Positions 23,935 to 31,825 of a DNA stretch of 49,719 nucleotides are shown piece by piece (the first letter of the stretch is position 1; each line of letters starts with the position of its first letter). Under the pieces are notes generated by a model, which saw only the letters and a list, made by a program, of their open reading frames with translations, ran no database searches and was not told the origin of the DNA. Source of the stretch: an uncultured Ruminococcus sp. (GTDB lineage Bacteria > Bacillota > Clostridia > Oscillospirales > Ruminococcaceae); the NCBI GenBank assembly GCA_934463425.1, contig CAKSJP010000016.1, forward strand, positions 1 through 49,719. The letters run 5' to 3'. Position numbers and translations under genes: made by a program.

Positions 23935-24957
23935 TTACGCCTCTTCCGGCAGGATGGTGAAGAAGTGCTGTGCCAGGTGATAGATCGCACCGCTGGGCAG
24001 TTCGGTGTAGCCAGTCTTTTCTGCCGGCATATCCAGATTCGGCGCATCGATCATAGCAGTCATAGGCTCCGGGCAGAAGTAATGCTTTTCGCCGCGGTCA
24101 TTCCACAGGATCCAGAAGTGATAGCCGTCGGATACCTCATAGCCAATGCCCTTCTTGCTGGCGGTGTCAGTCATCAGCACACCGCGGAAGGGCTTGCCCC
24201 GATAGGTCAGTCTGCCGGCGGTGTACATATCGTTATCCACAATGCGCTTTACCGGACAGGTCGTGCCGTTCAGATAGGTGTTGTCATAGTCGTTCAGCGG
24301 CAGGATCTCGCCGGTGGGCAGGCAGCGGTCATTCAGCGTCCACTTTTCCACTACCGGCACCTGGATGCGGATGTCCTCTTCCTTTGCGCCGTCTACGAAG
24401 GGCGCGGAAATGGTGGTGTGTGTTGCCACGGAAATGGGCAGTTGCTTCTGGGACTGGTTGATGATGGAGAACTTATACTCCAGGCCGTATTCGCTCAGCA
24501 CAAAGAAAAACTCCGCGGTGAACGGCAGGGGCATGTACTGGAAAAACGGATCGCTTTCGTTGTACATATAAGCAGTCCGCAGCCATGCGCCCTCTTCGTT
24601 GGCGGAATATGCCACCACGGTGTGCTCCCGCTTGTGCAGGAAGCCGTGGATATGGTTATGGAACGGCGCAGCCTCGTTGACCGGCAGCTGGTAGGTGGCA
24701 TCAGAAGTTTTCAGCACGCCGTCTGCAAAGCGGTTCGGCAGGTACAGTGTCGGCAGACCCCAGACCTCCGCAGACTGCTTGATGTCCTCCGGGGTGTTGT
24801 TCTCATCCCAGCGGAAAAATTCGACGCCGTGTGCATCGTCGTGGAGACGCAGGACGTTCGAGCCGATGCCCGGCGCGATCAGTGCGGTATAGCCTCCGGC
24901 GCAGAGCTGGATGCATTCCATGCCCTTCCAGTTGATCTTGGTTGCGGTATTCTTCAT
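23935..24957 (-). CDS. Aldose 1-epimerase family protein
   Basis: A 340-residue galactose-mutarotase-like beta-sandwich protein, which interconverts sugar anomers or related sugar phosphates. Family features are GIGSNVLRLHDDAHGVEFFR, LYLPNRFADGV with the substrate Arg/Asn loop, the histidine motif AAPFHNHIHGFL (about residues 93-104) and the second-half glutamate region. No signal peptide is seen, so it is cytosolic. The ATG at 24957 has GGAAAGGAC; the longer frame lacks an SD. It has its own promoter (25061-25089), 104 nt upstream. Specificity is unknown. Confidence 0.87.
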   Translation of the reverse strand: MKNTATKINWKGMECIQLCAGGYTALIAPGIGSNVLRLHDDAHGVEFFRWDENNTPEDIKQSAEVWGLPTLYLPNRFADGVLKTSDATYQLPVNEAAPFHNHIHGFLHKREHTVVAYSANEEGAWLRTAYMYNESDPFFQYMPLPFTAEFFFVLSEYGLEYKFSIINQSQKQLPISVATHTTISAPFVDGAKEEDIRIQVPVVEKWTLNDRCLPTGEILPLNDYDNTYLNGTTCPVKRIVDNDMYTAGRLTYRGKPFRGVLMTDTASKKGIGYEVSDGYHFWILWNDRGEKHYFCPEPMTAMIDAPNLDMPAEKTGYTELPSGAIYHLAQHFFTILPEEA

Positions 24958-25060
24958 AATGGTTTGTCCTTTCCTATGATTTTCCACAGTTGTGGAGAAA
25001 AATATTCATTTTTTCGGCATTCTGACGAACTGTGCCGCTAAGAATGCGTATCTCTTTGTT

Positions 25061-25089
25061 ATTATAGCACATCTTTCGCGGTTTGTCTA
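25061..25089 (-). promoter_or_regulatory. Promoter of the aldose-epimerase-like gene
   Basis: On the minus strand TAGACA (complement of 25084-25089), a 17-bp spacer and TATAAT (complement of 25061-25066). Confidence 0.7.
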
Positions 25090-25131
25090 TAGGAACAGAG
25101 AAAAATATTGAGATTTTTGGATGCTCCACTC

Positions 25132-25160
25132 TTGACAAATCTGCTGTGATGTATTATAAT
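25132..25160 (+). promoter_or_regulatory. Antitoxin RNA promoter, TA unit 2
   Basis: TTGACA (25132-25137), 17-bp spacer, TATAAT (25155-25160), full consensus. Confidence 0.82.
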
Positions 25161-25166
25161 AAAATA

Positions 25167-25257
25167 GAAAGAGAGCTTACCAAGCAAGCGGTATGCTCCC
25201 ATATCGTTAAGTTAAAAAATAACCGTCACGTTTTGGAAGGTGGGGCGGTTATTTTTT
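25167..25257 (+). ncRNA. Antisense antitoxin RNA, TA unit 2
   Basis: The predicted RNA of about 90 nt begins with a 5' stem around GAGCTTACCAAGC/GGTATGCTC and ends at a terminator AAAAAATAACCG/CGGTTATTTTTT. Its 3' end overlaps the last codons of the convergent toxin gene. A second copy lies at 25542-25633. Ends are estimated. Confidence 0.72.
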
Positions 25258-25377
25258 CTTATTACGATGATTATTATTTTTATGATTGTAATAGATGTAT
25301 GCAGCAAATGTTGCTGCTTCCAGGAGAAAACTCCCCAGTTTCAGCAAATCGCCAAAAGTGATAACACTATCCATCAT
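25249..25377 (-). CDS. Type I toxin-like small hydrophobic peptide (unit 2)
   Basis: The 42-residue peptide starts MMDSVITFGDLLKLGSF, has a hydrophobic segment FLLEAATFAAYIYY (about 17-30) and ends NHKNNNHRNKKK. It aligns without gaps over its first 35 residues with the unit 1 toxin (ITFGDLLKLG / VTFDDLMQLG; YYNHKN in both). GGGAGGT is the SD, held in a CTCCCAT/ATGGGAG hairpin. It reads from the promoter at 25467-25495 with a 5' UTR whose beginning is identical to unit 1. It is too short for ordinary gene callers. Toxin activity is inferred from family architecture. Confidence 0.75.
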   Translation of the reverse strand: MMDSVITFGDLLKLGSFLLEAATFAAYIYYNHKNNNHRNKKK

Positions 25378-25386
25378 GATAATCAC

Positions 25387-25418
25387 CTCCCATCTGTTCA
25401 AGATGAACGAAATGGGAG
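25387..25418 (-). promoter_or_regulatory. SD-sequestering hairpin, TA unit 2
   Basis: CTCCCAT (complement of 25412-25418) pairs with ATGGGAG (complement of 25387-25393), and an inner GTTCA/TGAAC stem extends it. ATGGGAG contains the toxin SD. Confidence 0.72.
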
Positions 25419-25466
25419 CGAAGAAAAATCATACCGCCTACCGTTACGATAAGCCCTCAGATTTCC

Positions 25467-25495
25467 AGTATATCACATATGCCGATATTTGTCAA
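25467..25495 (-). promoter_or_regulatory. Toxin promoter, TA unit 2
   Basis: On the minus strand TTGACA (complement of 25490-25495), a 17-bp spacer and TATACT (complement of 25467-25472). Confidence 0.78.
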
Positions 25496-25506
25496 ACAAA
25501 ATCCCC

Positions 25507-25535
25507 TTGACAAATCCGCTGTGATGTATTATCAT
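25507..25535 (+). promoter_or_regulatory. Promoter of the antitoxin-only copy 2b
   Basis: TTGACA (25507-25512), 17-bp spacer, TATCAT (25530-25535), one base weaker than the unit 2 copy. Confidence 0.72.
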
Positions 25536-25541
25536 GAAATA

Positions 25542-25633
25542 GAAAGAGAGCTTACCAAGCAAGCGGTATGCTCCCATATCGTTAAGTGAAAAAATAACCG
25601 TCACAAGTTTGGTAGCATGGGCGGTTATTTTTT
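25542..25633 (+). ncRNA. Antitoxin-only RNA copy 2b (toxin lost)
   Basis: Its first 75 nt or so are almost identical to the unit 2 antitoxin RNA, and it ends in the same kind of AAAATAACCG/CGGTTATTTT terminator. The opposite strand keeps only a relic of the toxin end (codons ...AAA AAA TAA) preceded by unrelated sequence; no toxin frame or toxin promoter remains. Farther along that strand, a hairpin and TGTGCTTGT match the sequence before the unit 1 toxin promoter, supporting decay of a complete unit. Confidence 0.68.
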
Positions 25634-25670
25634 TGCCCTGCCGTTCGTAAACAAAGGATACAAGCACATG

Positions 25671-25719
25671 AAAAACCGCATTGCCGCCGGGATTGTTCCC
25701 GAAAGCAATGCGGTTTTTT
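25671..25719 (-). terminator. pgsA terminator, inverted copy of the 19.3-kb hairpin
   Basis: AAAAAACCGCATTGC/GCAATGCGGTTTTT on the minus strand, 41 nt after the pgsA stop. It differs from the reverse complement arrangement at 19311-19358 by one central base and is followed by the same TGTGCTTGT. Confidence 0.8.
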
Positions 25720-25760
25720 GACGTATCCGGAGAGATGGACAATCCCGTGCAGGGCAGCCC

Positions 25761-26336
25761 TTATTTGTCCCCGTCGATATACTTCCAGCAGCCCTTGAGA
25801 TAGACCAGGCCGGAAATGATGGTCAGGATGGTGGAGATCCAGATCAGCGCGCCCAGAATCCACGTTTTCACGAAGTCCGGCACAGCCAGACCGAAGTCAT
25901 ACGCCAGAGACAGGTATGCCATAACGCCTACAATGGTCACCATGGTGAAAGCGGTTTTCAGCTTGCCCCAGATGCCGGCGGCGATGACAACGCCCTCTTC
26001 CGCAGCCAGCAGCCGCAGACCGGAGACCATAAACTCTCTTGCAATGATGATGACCAGGGGGATGGCGGACATCCGGAATTCCTTCAGTTCCACAAAAACG
26101 GTCAGCGCCGTAATGACCAGCACCTTATCCGCCAGCGGGTCGAGGAATTTTCCGAAATTGGTCACCAGTCCTCTGGCACGGGCGATCTTGCCGTCCAGCA
26201 TATCTGTGAGAGATGCCGCCGCAAAGATCACCAGCGCCCACAAAAAGTGCAGCGGAATGGCATCCACATAGATCATCACCAGAAAAAACGGAATGAGGAT
26301 CACACGCAGCAGCGTCAGTTTATTGGGCAGGTTCAT
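25761..26336 (-). CDS. pgsA: CDP-diacylglycerol--glycerol-3-phosphate 3-phosphatidyltransferase
   Basis: An integral membrane enzyme that makes phosphatidylglycerophosphate, the first committed step to phosphatidylglycerol. The 191 residues have the CDP-alcohol phosphotransferase signature D-G-x2-A-R-x8-G-x3-D-x3-D, seen as LDGKIARARGL through GKFLDPLADK (about residues 48-71). About five hydrophobic helices are visible, and the start MNLPNKLTLLRVILIPFF is typical. It overlaps the 3' end of rimO by 17 nt, so the two are translationally linked. It is the last gene of the rimO-pgsA unit and is followed by a terminator. Confidence 0.95.
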   Translation of the reverse strand: MNLPNKLTLLRVILIPFFLVMIYVDAIPLHFLWALVIFAAASLTDMLDGKIARARGLVTNFGKFLDPLADKVLVITALTVFVELKEFRMSAIPLVIIIAREFMVSGLRLLAAEEGVVIAAGIWGKLKTAFTMVTIVGVMAYLSLAYDFGLAVPDFVKTWILGALIWISTILTIISGLVYLKGCWKYIDGDK

Positions 26337-27663
26337 CGGTTACCTCCTCTGCCAACAGGTCGTAGTCCATGGTGTCGAACACTTCTACGGTAATATACTG
26401 TCCCAGACGCAGGCGGCTGTTGCTCTTGATGAACACCTTGCCGTCAATGTCCGGGGCATCGGCTGCGGTTCTGCCGAAATAGCATCCGGCATACTTGTCA
26501 TAGCCCTCAATGACAGCGGTCATGCGCTTGCCCAACTTTGCCGCATTCTTGGCGGCGCTGACCTCTGCCTGCTGTTCCATCAGGATATCCGCCCGGTGTG
26601 CCCGAACGTCCTCGTCGATCTGATCTTCAAACTCGGCAGCCTTTGTGCCCTCCTCTTCGGAGTAGGCGAAGCAGCCCAGGTGATCGAACTGCATCTCCTG
26701 GACGAAGTCGCCCAGGCGGTTGAACTGTTCCTTGGTCTCGCCGGGGAATCCGGTGATAAGGGTGGTGCGCAGGGTGATATCCGGCACACGTTCCCGGATG
26801 TGGGCGATGGTCTTCCGCAGGGTCTCTTCATCGCCCGGGCGGTGCATCCGGCGGAGGATCTCGCCGTCACAGTGCTGGATGGGCAGATCCAGATAGGGCA
26901 CCATGTGAGGCTCTTCTGCCATCACATCCAGCAGTTCATCGGTGATGCGCTCCGGATAGCAGTACAGCACACGCACCCAGCGGATGCCGTCGATATGGCA
27001 CAGCTCCCGAAGCAGCTCCGGCAGTCTGGACTTGCCGTACAGGTCGCAGCCGTACCGGGTGGTGTCCTGTGCAATGACGATCAGTTCGGTGACATGGTGC
27101 TCCGCCAGCCAGCGTGCCTCTTCCAGGACATCTTCCATAGGGACGCTGCGGTACGGGCCGCGGATGGCAGGGATGGCGCAGTAGGTACAGTTGTTGGAGC
27201 ATCCCTCGGCGATCTTCAGGTAAGCAAAAAAGGGCAGCGTGGTGATGATGCGGTCGCCCTTCATCTCGGCATCGCTCTTCTTGCCGAACTTTACCACGCG
27301 CTCGCCGGCGAGCACATGGTCGAGGATATCCACAATATCCCGGTTGTTGCCGATGCCGATCACCGCATCCGCCTCAGTGAACAGCTCTGCCGCTTCTTCC
27401 TGATAGCGCTCAGTGAGACATCCGGTAAGAATGATCTTTTTCAGCGTTCCGTCTTTTTTCAGCGCTCCCAGCTCCAGGATGGTTTCAATGGCTTCTTCTT
27501 TGGCGGACTGAATGAATCCGCAGGTGTTGACAATGGCAATATCTGCCTCACCGGGCTCTGTCACAAGCTGATAGCCGTGGGCGCGCAGCTTTGCCAGCAT
27601 ACGCTCCGAATCGACCAGATTCTTGGAACATCCCAGAGAGACCATGCCCACACGAATTGGCAT
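26320..27663 (-). CDS. rimO: Ribosomal protein S12 methylthiotransferase
   Basis: A radical SAM enzyme that adds a methylthio group to the beta-carbon of a conserved Asp of ribosomal protein S12. The 447 residues comprise an N-terminal UPF0004 domain (MPIRVGMVSLGCSKNLVDSE with three cluster Cys: GCSKN, VNTCGFI, LTGC), the radical SAM motif CxxxCxxC in GCSNNCTYCAIPAIRG (about residues 147-162), and a C-terminal TRAM domain. RimO rather than MiaB is indicated by the compact length and the LGCSKNLVDSE and AIPAIRGPYRS patterns. A miniature inverted-repeat element lies about 33 nt upstream of the start, so the promoter may lie within or before it. Confidence 0.95.
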   Translation of the reverse strand: MPIRVGMVSLGCSKNLVDSERMLAKLRAHGYQLVTEPGEADIAIVNTCGFIQSAKEEAIETILELGALKKDGTLKKIILTGCLTERYQEEAAELFTEADAVIGIGNNRDIVDILDHVLAGERVVKFGKKSDAEMKGDRIITTLPFFAYLKIAEGCSNNCTYCAIPAIRGPYRSVPMEDVLEEARWLAEHHVTELIVIAQDTTRYGCDLYGKSRLPELLRELCHIDGIRWVRVLYCYPERITDELLDVMAEEPHMVPYLDLPIQHCDGEILRRMHRPGDEETLRKTIAHIRERVPDITLRTTLITGFPGETKEQFNRLGDFVQEMQFDHLGCFAYSEEEGTKAAEFEDQIDEDVRAHRADILMEQQAEVSAAKNAAKLGKRMTAVIEGYDKYAGCYFGRTAADAPDIDGKVFIKSNSRLRLGQYITVEVFDTMDYDLLAEEVTDEPAQ

Positions 27664-27696
27664 AGTTAGTTTCCTCCATGCGATTGATTTTTATAA

Positions 27697-27868
27697 GGCA
27701 ATACCGCACAAAGATTGTGCGACAGATGCGTCGTCAAATTTTTCGTCAGATGAAACAAAAAGCGGAGTGAATACTTGATGTATTCACGAGCATTTTTGTG
27801 AAATATGACGGGAAATTTGCAAGCAGATGGCGTGCAAAGTCGCCAGACGCTCTTTGTGCGGTATTGCC
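27697..27868. mobile_element. 172-bp MITE-like element with 4-bp target duplication
   Basis: The terminal inverted repeats are perfect over 18 bp: GGCAATACCGCACAAAGA at 27697-27714 and its complement at 27851-27868. Both ends are flanked by ATAA (27693-27696 and 27869-27872), a likely target site duplication. The interior is imperfectly palindromic too, centred on GTGAATACTTGATGTATTCAC, so the whole element could fold into one long hairpin. There is no coding content. It lies between rimO and the polysaccharide deacetylase gene. Confidence 0.78.
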
Positions 27869-27876
27869 ATAATTTT

Positions 27877-28848
27877 TCACTGCGCTGCCGCAGTCACAGT
27901 TTCTGTTGTGGTTTCCGAAGCTGCCGTGGTCTCCGGCACATCCGGGTCGGGCGGCAGCTTATAGTTGAGATTGCCGGGATGCATGCTGAACACGATCATG
28001 CCGTTTTCCATCTCCACGCCCCGGTAATAGGTCAGCTCACTGAGCGTCACCAGCTGATAGCCCTGCTGCACCAGAGACGGCACGATCTGTGCCGCTGCCG
28101 CCGCAGTTTCTCCATAAATGTCATGCATCAGCACCACATCGCCATCCTCGATATTGTTCAGGGCTGCGCTGACGGTGCTGGCGGTATTCCGGGTTTTCCA
28201 GTCCTCGGTATCCACCGACCAGAACGCCAGGGGCTTTCCCACATGGCGGCGCACATCGTCGTTGAAATCGCCGTAGGGCGGCCGCAGAAAATAGGGATAG
28301 CGTCCGATGGCATTGAAGATATTCTCGTCTGCCTGCTGGATCTGCTGCCGGAAGGTATCTGCATCTGCTTTCACCAGATCGGCATGATTCTGGGTATGGC
28401 TGCCGATCTCACAGCCCAGATCGACTGCACGCCGCATGACTGCGCCGGTCTCTTCATCAATATTCTGCCCTACCACAAAAAATGTGGCATGTGCGTGATT
28501 GGCCTCCAGTGCATCCAGGATCGTATTGGTATATTGTCCCGGCCCGTCATCAAAGGTCAATGCCACCATCGGCCTGGACGGGTCGATGCCGGCGCTTTCG
28601 TCAATAAACGGAGCGCAGAGTCCGGAGGTAGTGGTTGTTGTGGTGGTCACAGATGTTGTTGTGGTACTGACGGTTGTGGTGGTCTCTGTTGTGATAGTAG
28701 TTGTATCTGCCGCAGATGCTGCTGCCATGACCGCTTCTTTGGTATGCACGGCATTGGCTCCCGGCGTACTGATCTTAGCGCAGGCACCGCCCAGAACAAA
28801 CAGGGCTGCGACTGCGGCACACTTCAAAATATGCTGTCCTTTTTTCAT
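27877..28848 (-). CDS. Polysaccharide deacetylase (CE4/NodB domain) lipoprotein
   Basis: An extracytoplasmic metal-dependent deacetylase, likely acting on peptidoglycan GlcNAc or an acetylated glycan. The 323 residues start MKKGQHILKCAAVAALFVLG and have a lipobox VLGGAC. A Thr-rich linker (about 49-75) leads to the NodB domain (about 90-290). CE4 motifs: TFDDGPGQY (motif 1, catalytic Asp and metal Asp), SHTQNHADL (motif 2, His-x3-His), RPPYGDFND (motif 3), VDTEDWK (motif 4) and VVLMHDI (motif 5). All key residues are present. The tail is again Thr-rich. Its stop lies eight bases from the MITE-like element. Confidence 0.92.
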   Translation of the reverse strand: MKKGQHILKCAAVAALFVLGGACAKISTPGANAVHTKEAVMAAASAADTTTITTETTTTVSTTTTSVTTTTTTTSGLCAPFIDESAGIDPSRPMVALTFDDGPGQYTNTILDALEANHAHATFFVVGQNIDEETGAVMRRAVDLGCEIGSHTQNHADLVKADADTFRQQIQQADENIFNAIGRYPYFLRPPYGDFNDDVRRHVGKPLAFWSVDTEDWKTRNTASTVSAALNNIEDGDVVLMHDIYGETAAAAAQIVPSLVQQGYQLVTLSELTYYRGVEMENGMIVFSMHPGNLNYKLPPDPDVPETTAASETTTETVTAAAQ

Positions 28849-29021
28849 GATGCACCTCCGCTATCTGTCACGCAGATCTGTTTTGCGCCGTCCCTCTTTT
28901 CAGAGCAGACAGCCGCAGAAAACGATCTGTATCATTTTGATCCATGCCGCATAACGCCTGCACACAGACTGCCGGCTGGCTTTCTCTAAAGCTGTTCAGG
29001 CAGGCTTTTGCAGTGCGGCCG

Positions 29022-29654
29022 CTATTCCTCTTCCGATAATTCCTCTAAAAATGCCCGCACCGCTGCATTGATCTCCCCGAAGCGATAGCCCCGGCGTACC
29101 AGTGCCGCCTTTCCCTTTTCCATGGTGCGGCGGTCGTCCGGGTCGAGAAAATACTTCTGGTATTTCCCCTCTATCAGTTCTGTCAGGATCTCGCCGGTGA
29201 TTTCCTCATAAGGCTCCAATGCTTCGGAAATATGCTCATCCAGCAGTCCCCGGCGGCGCATCTCCTGAAACGCCCGGCGCATGCCGAAGTGCTTTACTGC
29301 CACATAATGATGCGCCAGCTGTTCTGCATAGGCACGATCGTTGATCTGTCCGTATTTCGCCAGGCGGTCTACGGTGGCGAAGCACACGGACTGGGGATAC
29401 TTCGGCTCCAGCTTATGGAACATTTCCTGATAGCTGTAGCCCCGGTTATCCAGGAGAAAGCAGGCGTACTGGTACGCCTTTCGGGAAAGCTCCGTCAGCT
29501 GCACCTGTTCCCACTGCGCCGGCGTCAGGGTCATGCCCTTTTGCAGACCGCACCGCTGCACCACAGAAACGTGGAGAAAGAACAGCTCGCCGGAGTCGTC
29601 CAGCTCGATCTTCCAGGTATTGCCCTTATGCGCGCCCAGGGTGGTGATGGTCAT
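29022..29654 (-). CDS. recX: RecA regulatory protein RecX
   Basis: RecX binds RecA filaments and limits their growth and activity. The 210-residue protein shows the tandem three-helix repeats of the family: YACFLLDNRGYSYQEMFHKL, DRLAKYGQINDRAYAEQLAH and GMRRAFQEMRRRGLLDEHI. It ends SEEE. It begins 11 nt after the recA stop, with GAGGTGACC before the ATG, and this adjacency supports the call. A 173-nt gap without recognisable features separates it from the deacetylase gene. Confidence 0.93.
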   Translation of the reverse strand: MTITTLGAHKGNTWKIELDDSGELFFLHVSVVQRCGLQKGMTLTPAQWEQVQLTELSRKAYQYACFLLDNRGYSYQEMFHKLEPKYPQSVCFATVDRLAKYGQINDRAYAEQLAHHYVAVKHFGMRRAFQEMRRRGLLDEHISEALEPYEEITGEILTELIEGKYQKYFLDPDDRRTMEKGKAALVRRGYRFGEINAAVRAFLEELSEEE

Positions 29655-29665
29655 ACGCGGTCACC

Positions 29666-30916
29666 TCACGCCGGGTCAAATTCTTCAAAATCGTCCTCGG
29701 CGCTGATCTCCAGGTTTTCGCCCTCTTCCAGAGAGTTGAACTCGCCGTCGGCTTCTACCTCAACGATATCGCCGATCTCTGCGCCTTCTTCGATATCCTC
29801 TTCCACATCTTCTCCGGCTGCCTTTGCCGCAGCCTTTTCCAGCTTGGACTTTTTCTTTTTCTTCTTGGTGCTCGCCATGAGCTCGTCCTTGTGCTCCAGG
29901 ATCTTCTCCTCGATCTCCTTCATGATATCGGGGTTGTCCTCCAGAGTTTTCTTGGCGTTTTCTCTGCCCTGTCCCAGCTTCTGATCGCCGTAGCTGAACC
30001 ATGCGCCGCCCTTCTTGACGATGCCCAGCTCTACTGCCACGTCGATGACCTCGCCGGTGCGGGAGATGCCCTGGCCATAAAGAATGTCAAACTCTGCCTC
30101 GCGGAACGGCGGTGCGACCTTGTTCTTGTTGATCTTCACCTTGGTGCGGTTACCGATCTGGCTGCTGCCGTCCTTGATGGGCTCGCCCCGGCGCACCTCC
30201 ATCCGGACGGAGGCGTAGAATTTCAGCGCACGGCCGCCGGGTGTGGTCTCCGGATTGCCGTACATGACGCCGATCTTTTCGCGCACCTGGTTGATGAAGA
30301 TCGCCACGCACTTGGACTTGGAGATGACCGCAGTCAGCTTTCGCATTGCCTGAGACATCAGACGCGCCAGCTGTCCCACATGGCTGTCGCCCATTTCGCC
30401 GTCGATCTCTGCCTTGGTGGTGAGCGCCGCCACAGAGTCTACCACCAGCACGTCGATAGCGCCGGAGCGCACCAGTGCCTCGGCAATTTCCAGTGCCTGC
30501 TCACCGCTGTCCGGCTGGGATACCAGCAGGTTGTCGATGTTGACCCCCAGTGCCTCGGCATAGGTGGGGTCGAGGGCGTGCTCTACGTCGATAAACGCCA
30601 CTTCGCCGCCCATCTTCTGGGCCTCGGCGATGATGTGCAGGGCAACCGTGGTCTTACCGGAGCTTTCCGGGCCGTACAGCTCGACGATACGTCCCCGGGG
30701 AACGCCGCCGATGCCCAGCGCCATATCCAGCATCATTGAGCCGGTGGGGATGGCTTCTACATTGAGGTTCGCCTTGCTCTCCCCCAGGCGCATGATCGCG
30801 CCTGTGCCGTAGACCTTGGTGATATGTGCAATGGCACTTTGCAGTGCCTTTTTCTTTTCTTCTTCGGTGGTGGGGATCTCCAGCACCACTTTCTTTTTCA
30901 GATCTGCTTTTGCCAT
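29666..30916 (-). CDS. recA: Recombinase RecA
   Basis: A DNA strand-exchange ATPase and SOS co-protease. The Walker A motif [13 protein letters not shown] (about residues 80-92), Walker B region [12 protein letters not shown] and loop L2 region [20 protein letters not shown] are all intact. At 416 residues it is longer than typical RecA (about 350). The excess is a C-terminal Lys-rich stretch ([20 protein letters not shown]) followed by a long acidic tail rich in Glu and Asp, which in other RecAs tunes filament formation. It lies between prmC and recX on the same strand. No SOS box could be recognised in the 51 nt before it. Confidence 0.97.
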   Translation of the reverse strand: MAKADLKKKVVLEIPTTEEEKKKALQSAIAHITKVYGTGAIMRLGESKANLNVEAIPTGSMMLDMALGIGGVPRGRIVELYGPESSGKTTVALHIIAEAQKMGGEVAFIDVEHALDPTYAEALGVNIDNLLVSQPDSGEQALEIAEALVRSGAIDVLVVDSVAALTTKAEIDGEMGDSHVGQLARLMSQAMRKLTAVISKSKCVAIFINQVREKIGVMYGNPETTPGGRALKFYASVRMEVRRGEPIKDGSSQIGNRTKVKINKNKVAPPFREAEFDILYGQGISRTGEVIDVAVELGIVKKGGAWFSYGDQKLGQGRENAKKTLEDNPDIMKEIEEKILEHKDELMASTKKKKKKSKLEKAAAKAAGEDVEEDIEEGAEIGDIVEVEADGEFNSLEEGENLEISAEDDFEEFDPA

Positions 30917-30967
30917 AAAATATCGTCCTTTATCTGGTATGGATGTATCAACTTACTGGGCATTGCG

Positions 30968-31825
30968 TTACCCACAGATTTCGGCATTCTGCCCCAGCAC
31001 CACCCGTCCAATGCCTGTGAGGTTGGAGACGGTGTGTGCACGGGCATAGCCGTTTTCACAAAAGATCTGTTCCACATCTGCCGCCTGTCCTGCGCCCACC
31101 TCGTATACCAGCCAGCCGCCGGGCTGCAAAGCCCGCTTCCAGAGGGGCGTCAGCTTTCGGTAGAAGTCCAGCCCGTCCGTGCCGCCGAACAGGGCGGTCT
31201 CGGGTTCGTGGGCAACCTCTGGCTGAAGCTGTGCCATATCGGCTGCGGTGAGATAGGGCGGATTACAGGTGATGATGTGATACTGCTGTTGCAGCAGGTC
31301 TGCCGGCGGATGCAGCACATCCCCGGCGCAGCACTGCAGCTGCGGCGCATGGCGCGCCAGATTCCGCCGCAGATAGGGCAGGGCATCCGGAGACAGCTCC
31401 AGCACTGCCCCGGTGACCGCCGGCAGGTGCGCCGCGACCGCTGCCGGGATACAGCCCGAACCGCTGCAAAGATCCAGCAGGCAGGTGGACGGCGCTCCGC
31501 TTCGCAGCTCCAGCACCGTCTCTACCAGTGTCTCGGTATCCTGCCGGGGAATGAGAACACCCTCGCCCACCTGAAATTCCAGTCCGAAAAACTCCCATGT
31601 GCCGCAGAGATACTGGAGCGGCTCACGGGCGCAGCGGCGCGCCGTCAGTTCCGCCAGGCGCTGCTGCTGTGCCGGGGTGAGGGGCTGTTCCGGGAGCGGT
31701 ACGCCGCAGGGCAGCTCCAGCACCGTCTCCAGCAGGATGCGGCTCTCGAACTGCGCCGATTCCAGTCCGGCGCTTTCCAGCTGCTGCCGGATCTGCTGCA
31801 TGGCGGCGCGGGGGGTGTTTACCAC
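30968..31825 (-). CDS. prmC: Peptide chain release factor N5-glutamine methyltransferase
   Basis: It methylates the Gln of the GGQ motif in release factors RF1 and RF2. The 285-residue protein has a helical N-terminal domain (about 1-85) and a class I SAM-dependent methyltransferase domain. The SAM site is VLDLCSGSGCI-like (LLDLCSGSGCIPAAVAAHL), and the substrate-Gln motif NPPY is present (ITCNPPYLTAADMA). The start is probably GTG at 31825, six bases after GGAGGA and overlapping the stop of the upstream DUF1385 gene. ATG at 31801 is the alternative, without an SD. Confidence 0.93.
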   Translation of the reverse strand: MVNTPRAAMQQIRQQLESAGLESAQFESRILLETVLELPCGVPLPEQPLTPAQQQRLAELTARRCAREPLQYLCGTWEFFGLEFQVGEGVLIPRQDTETLVETVLELRSGAPSTCLLDLCSGSGCIPAAVAAHLPAVTGAVLELSPDALPYLRRNLARHAPQLQCCAGDVLHPPADLLQQQYHIITCNPPYLTAADMAQLQPEVAHEPETALFGGTDGLDFYRKLTPLWKRALQPGGWLVYEVGAGQAADVEQIFCENGYARAHTVSNLTGIGRVVLGQNAEICG

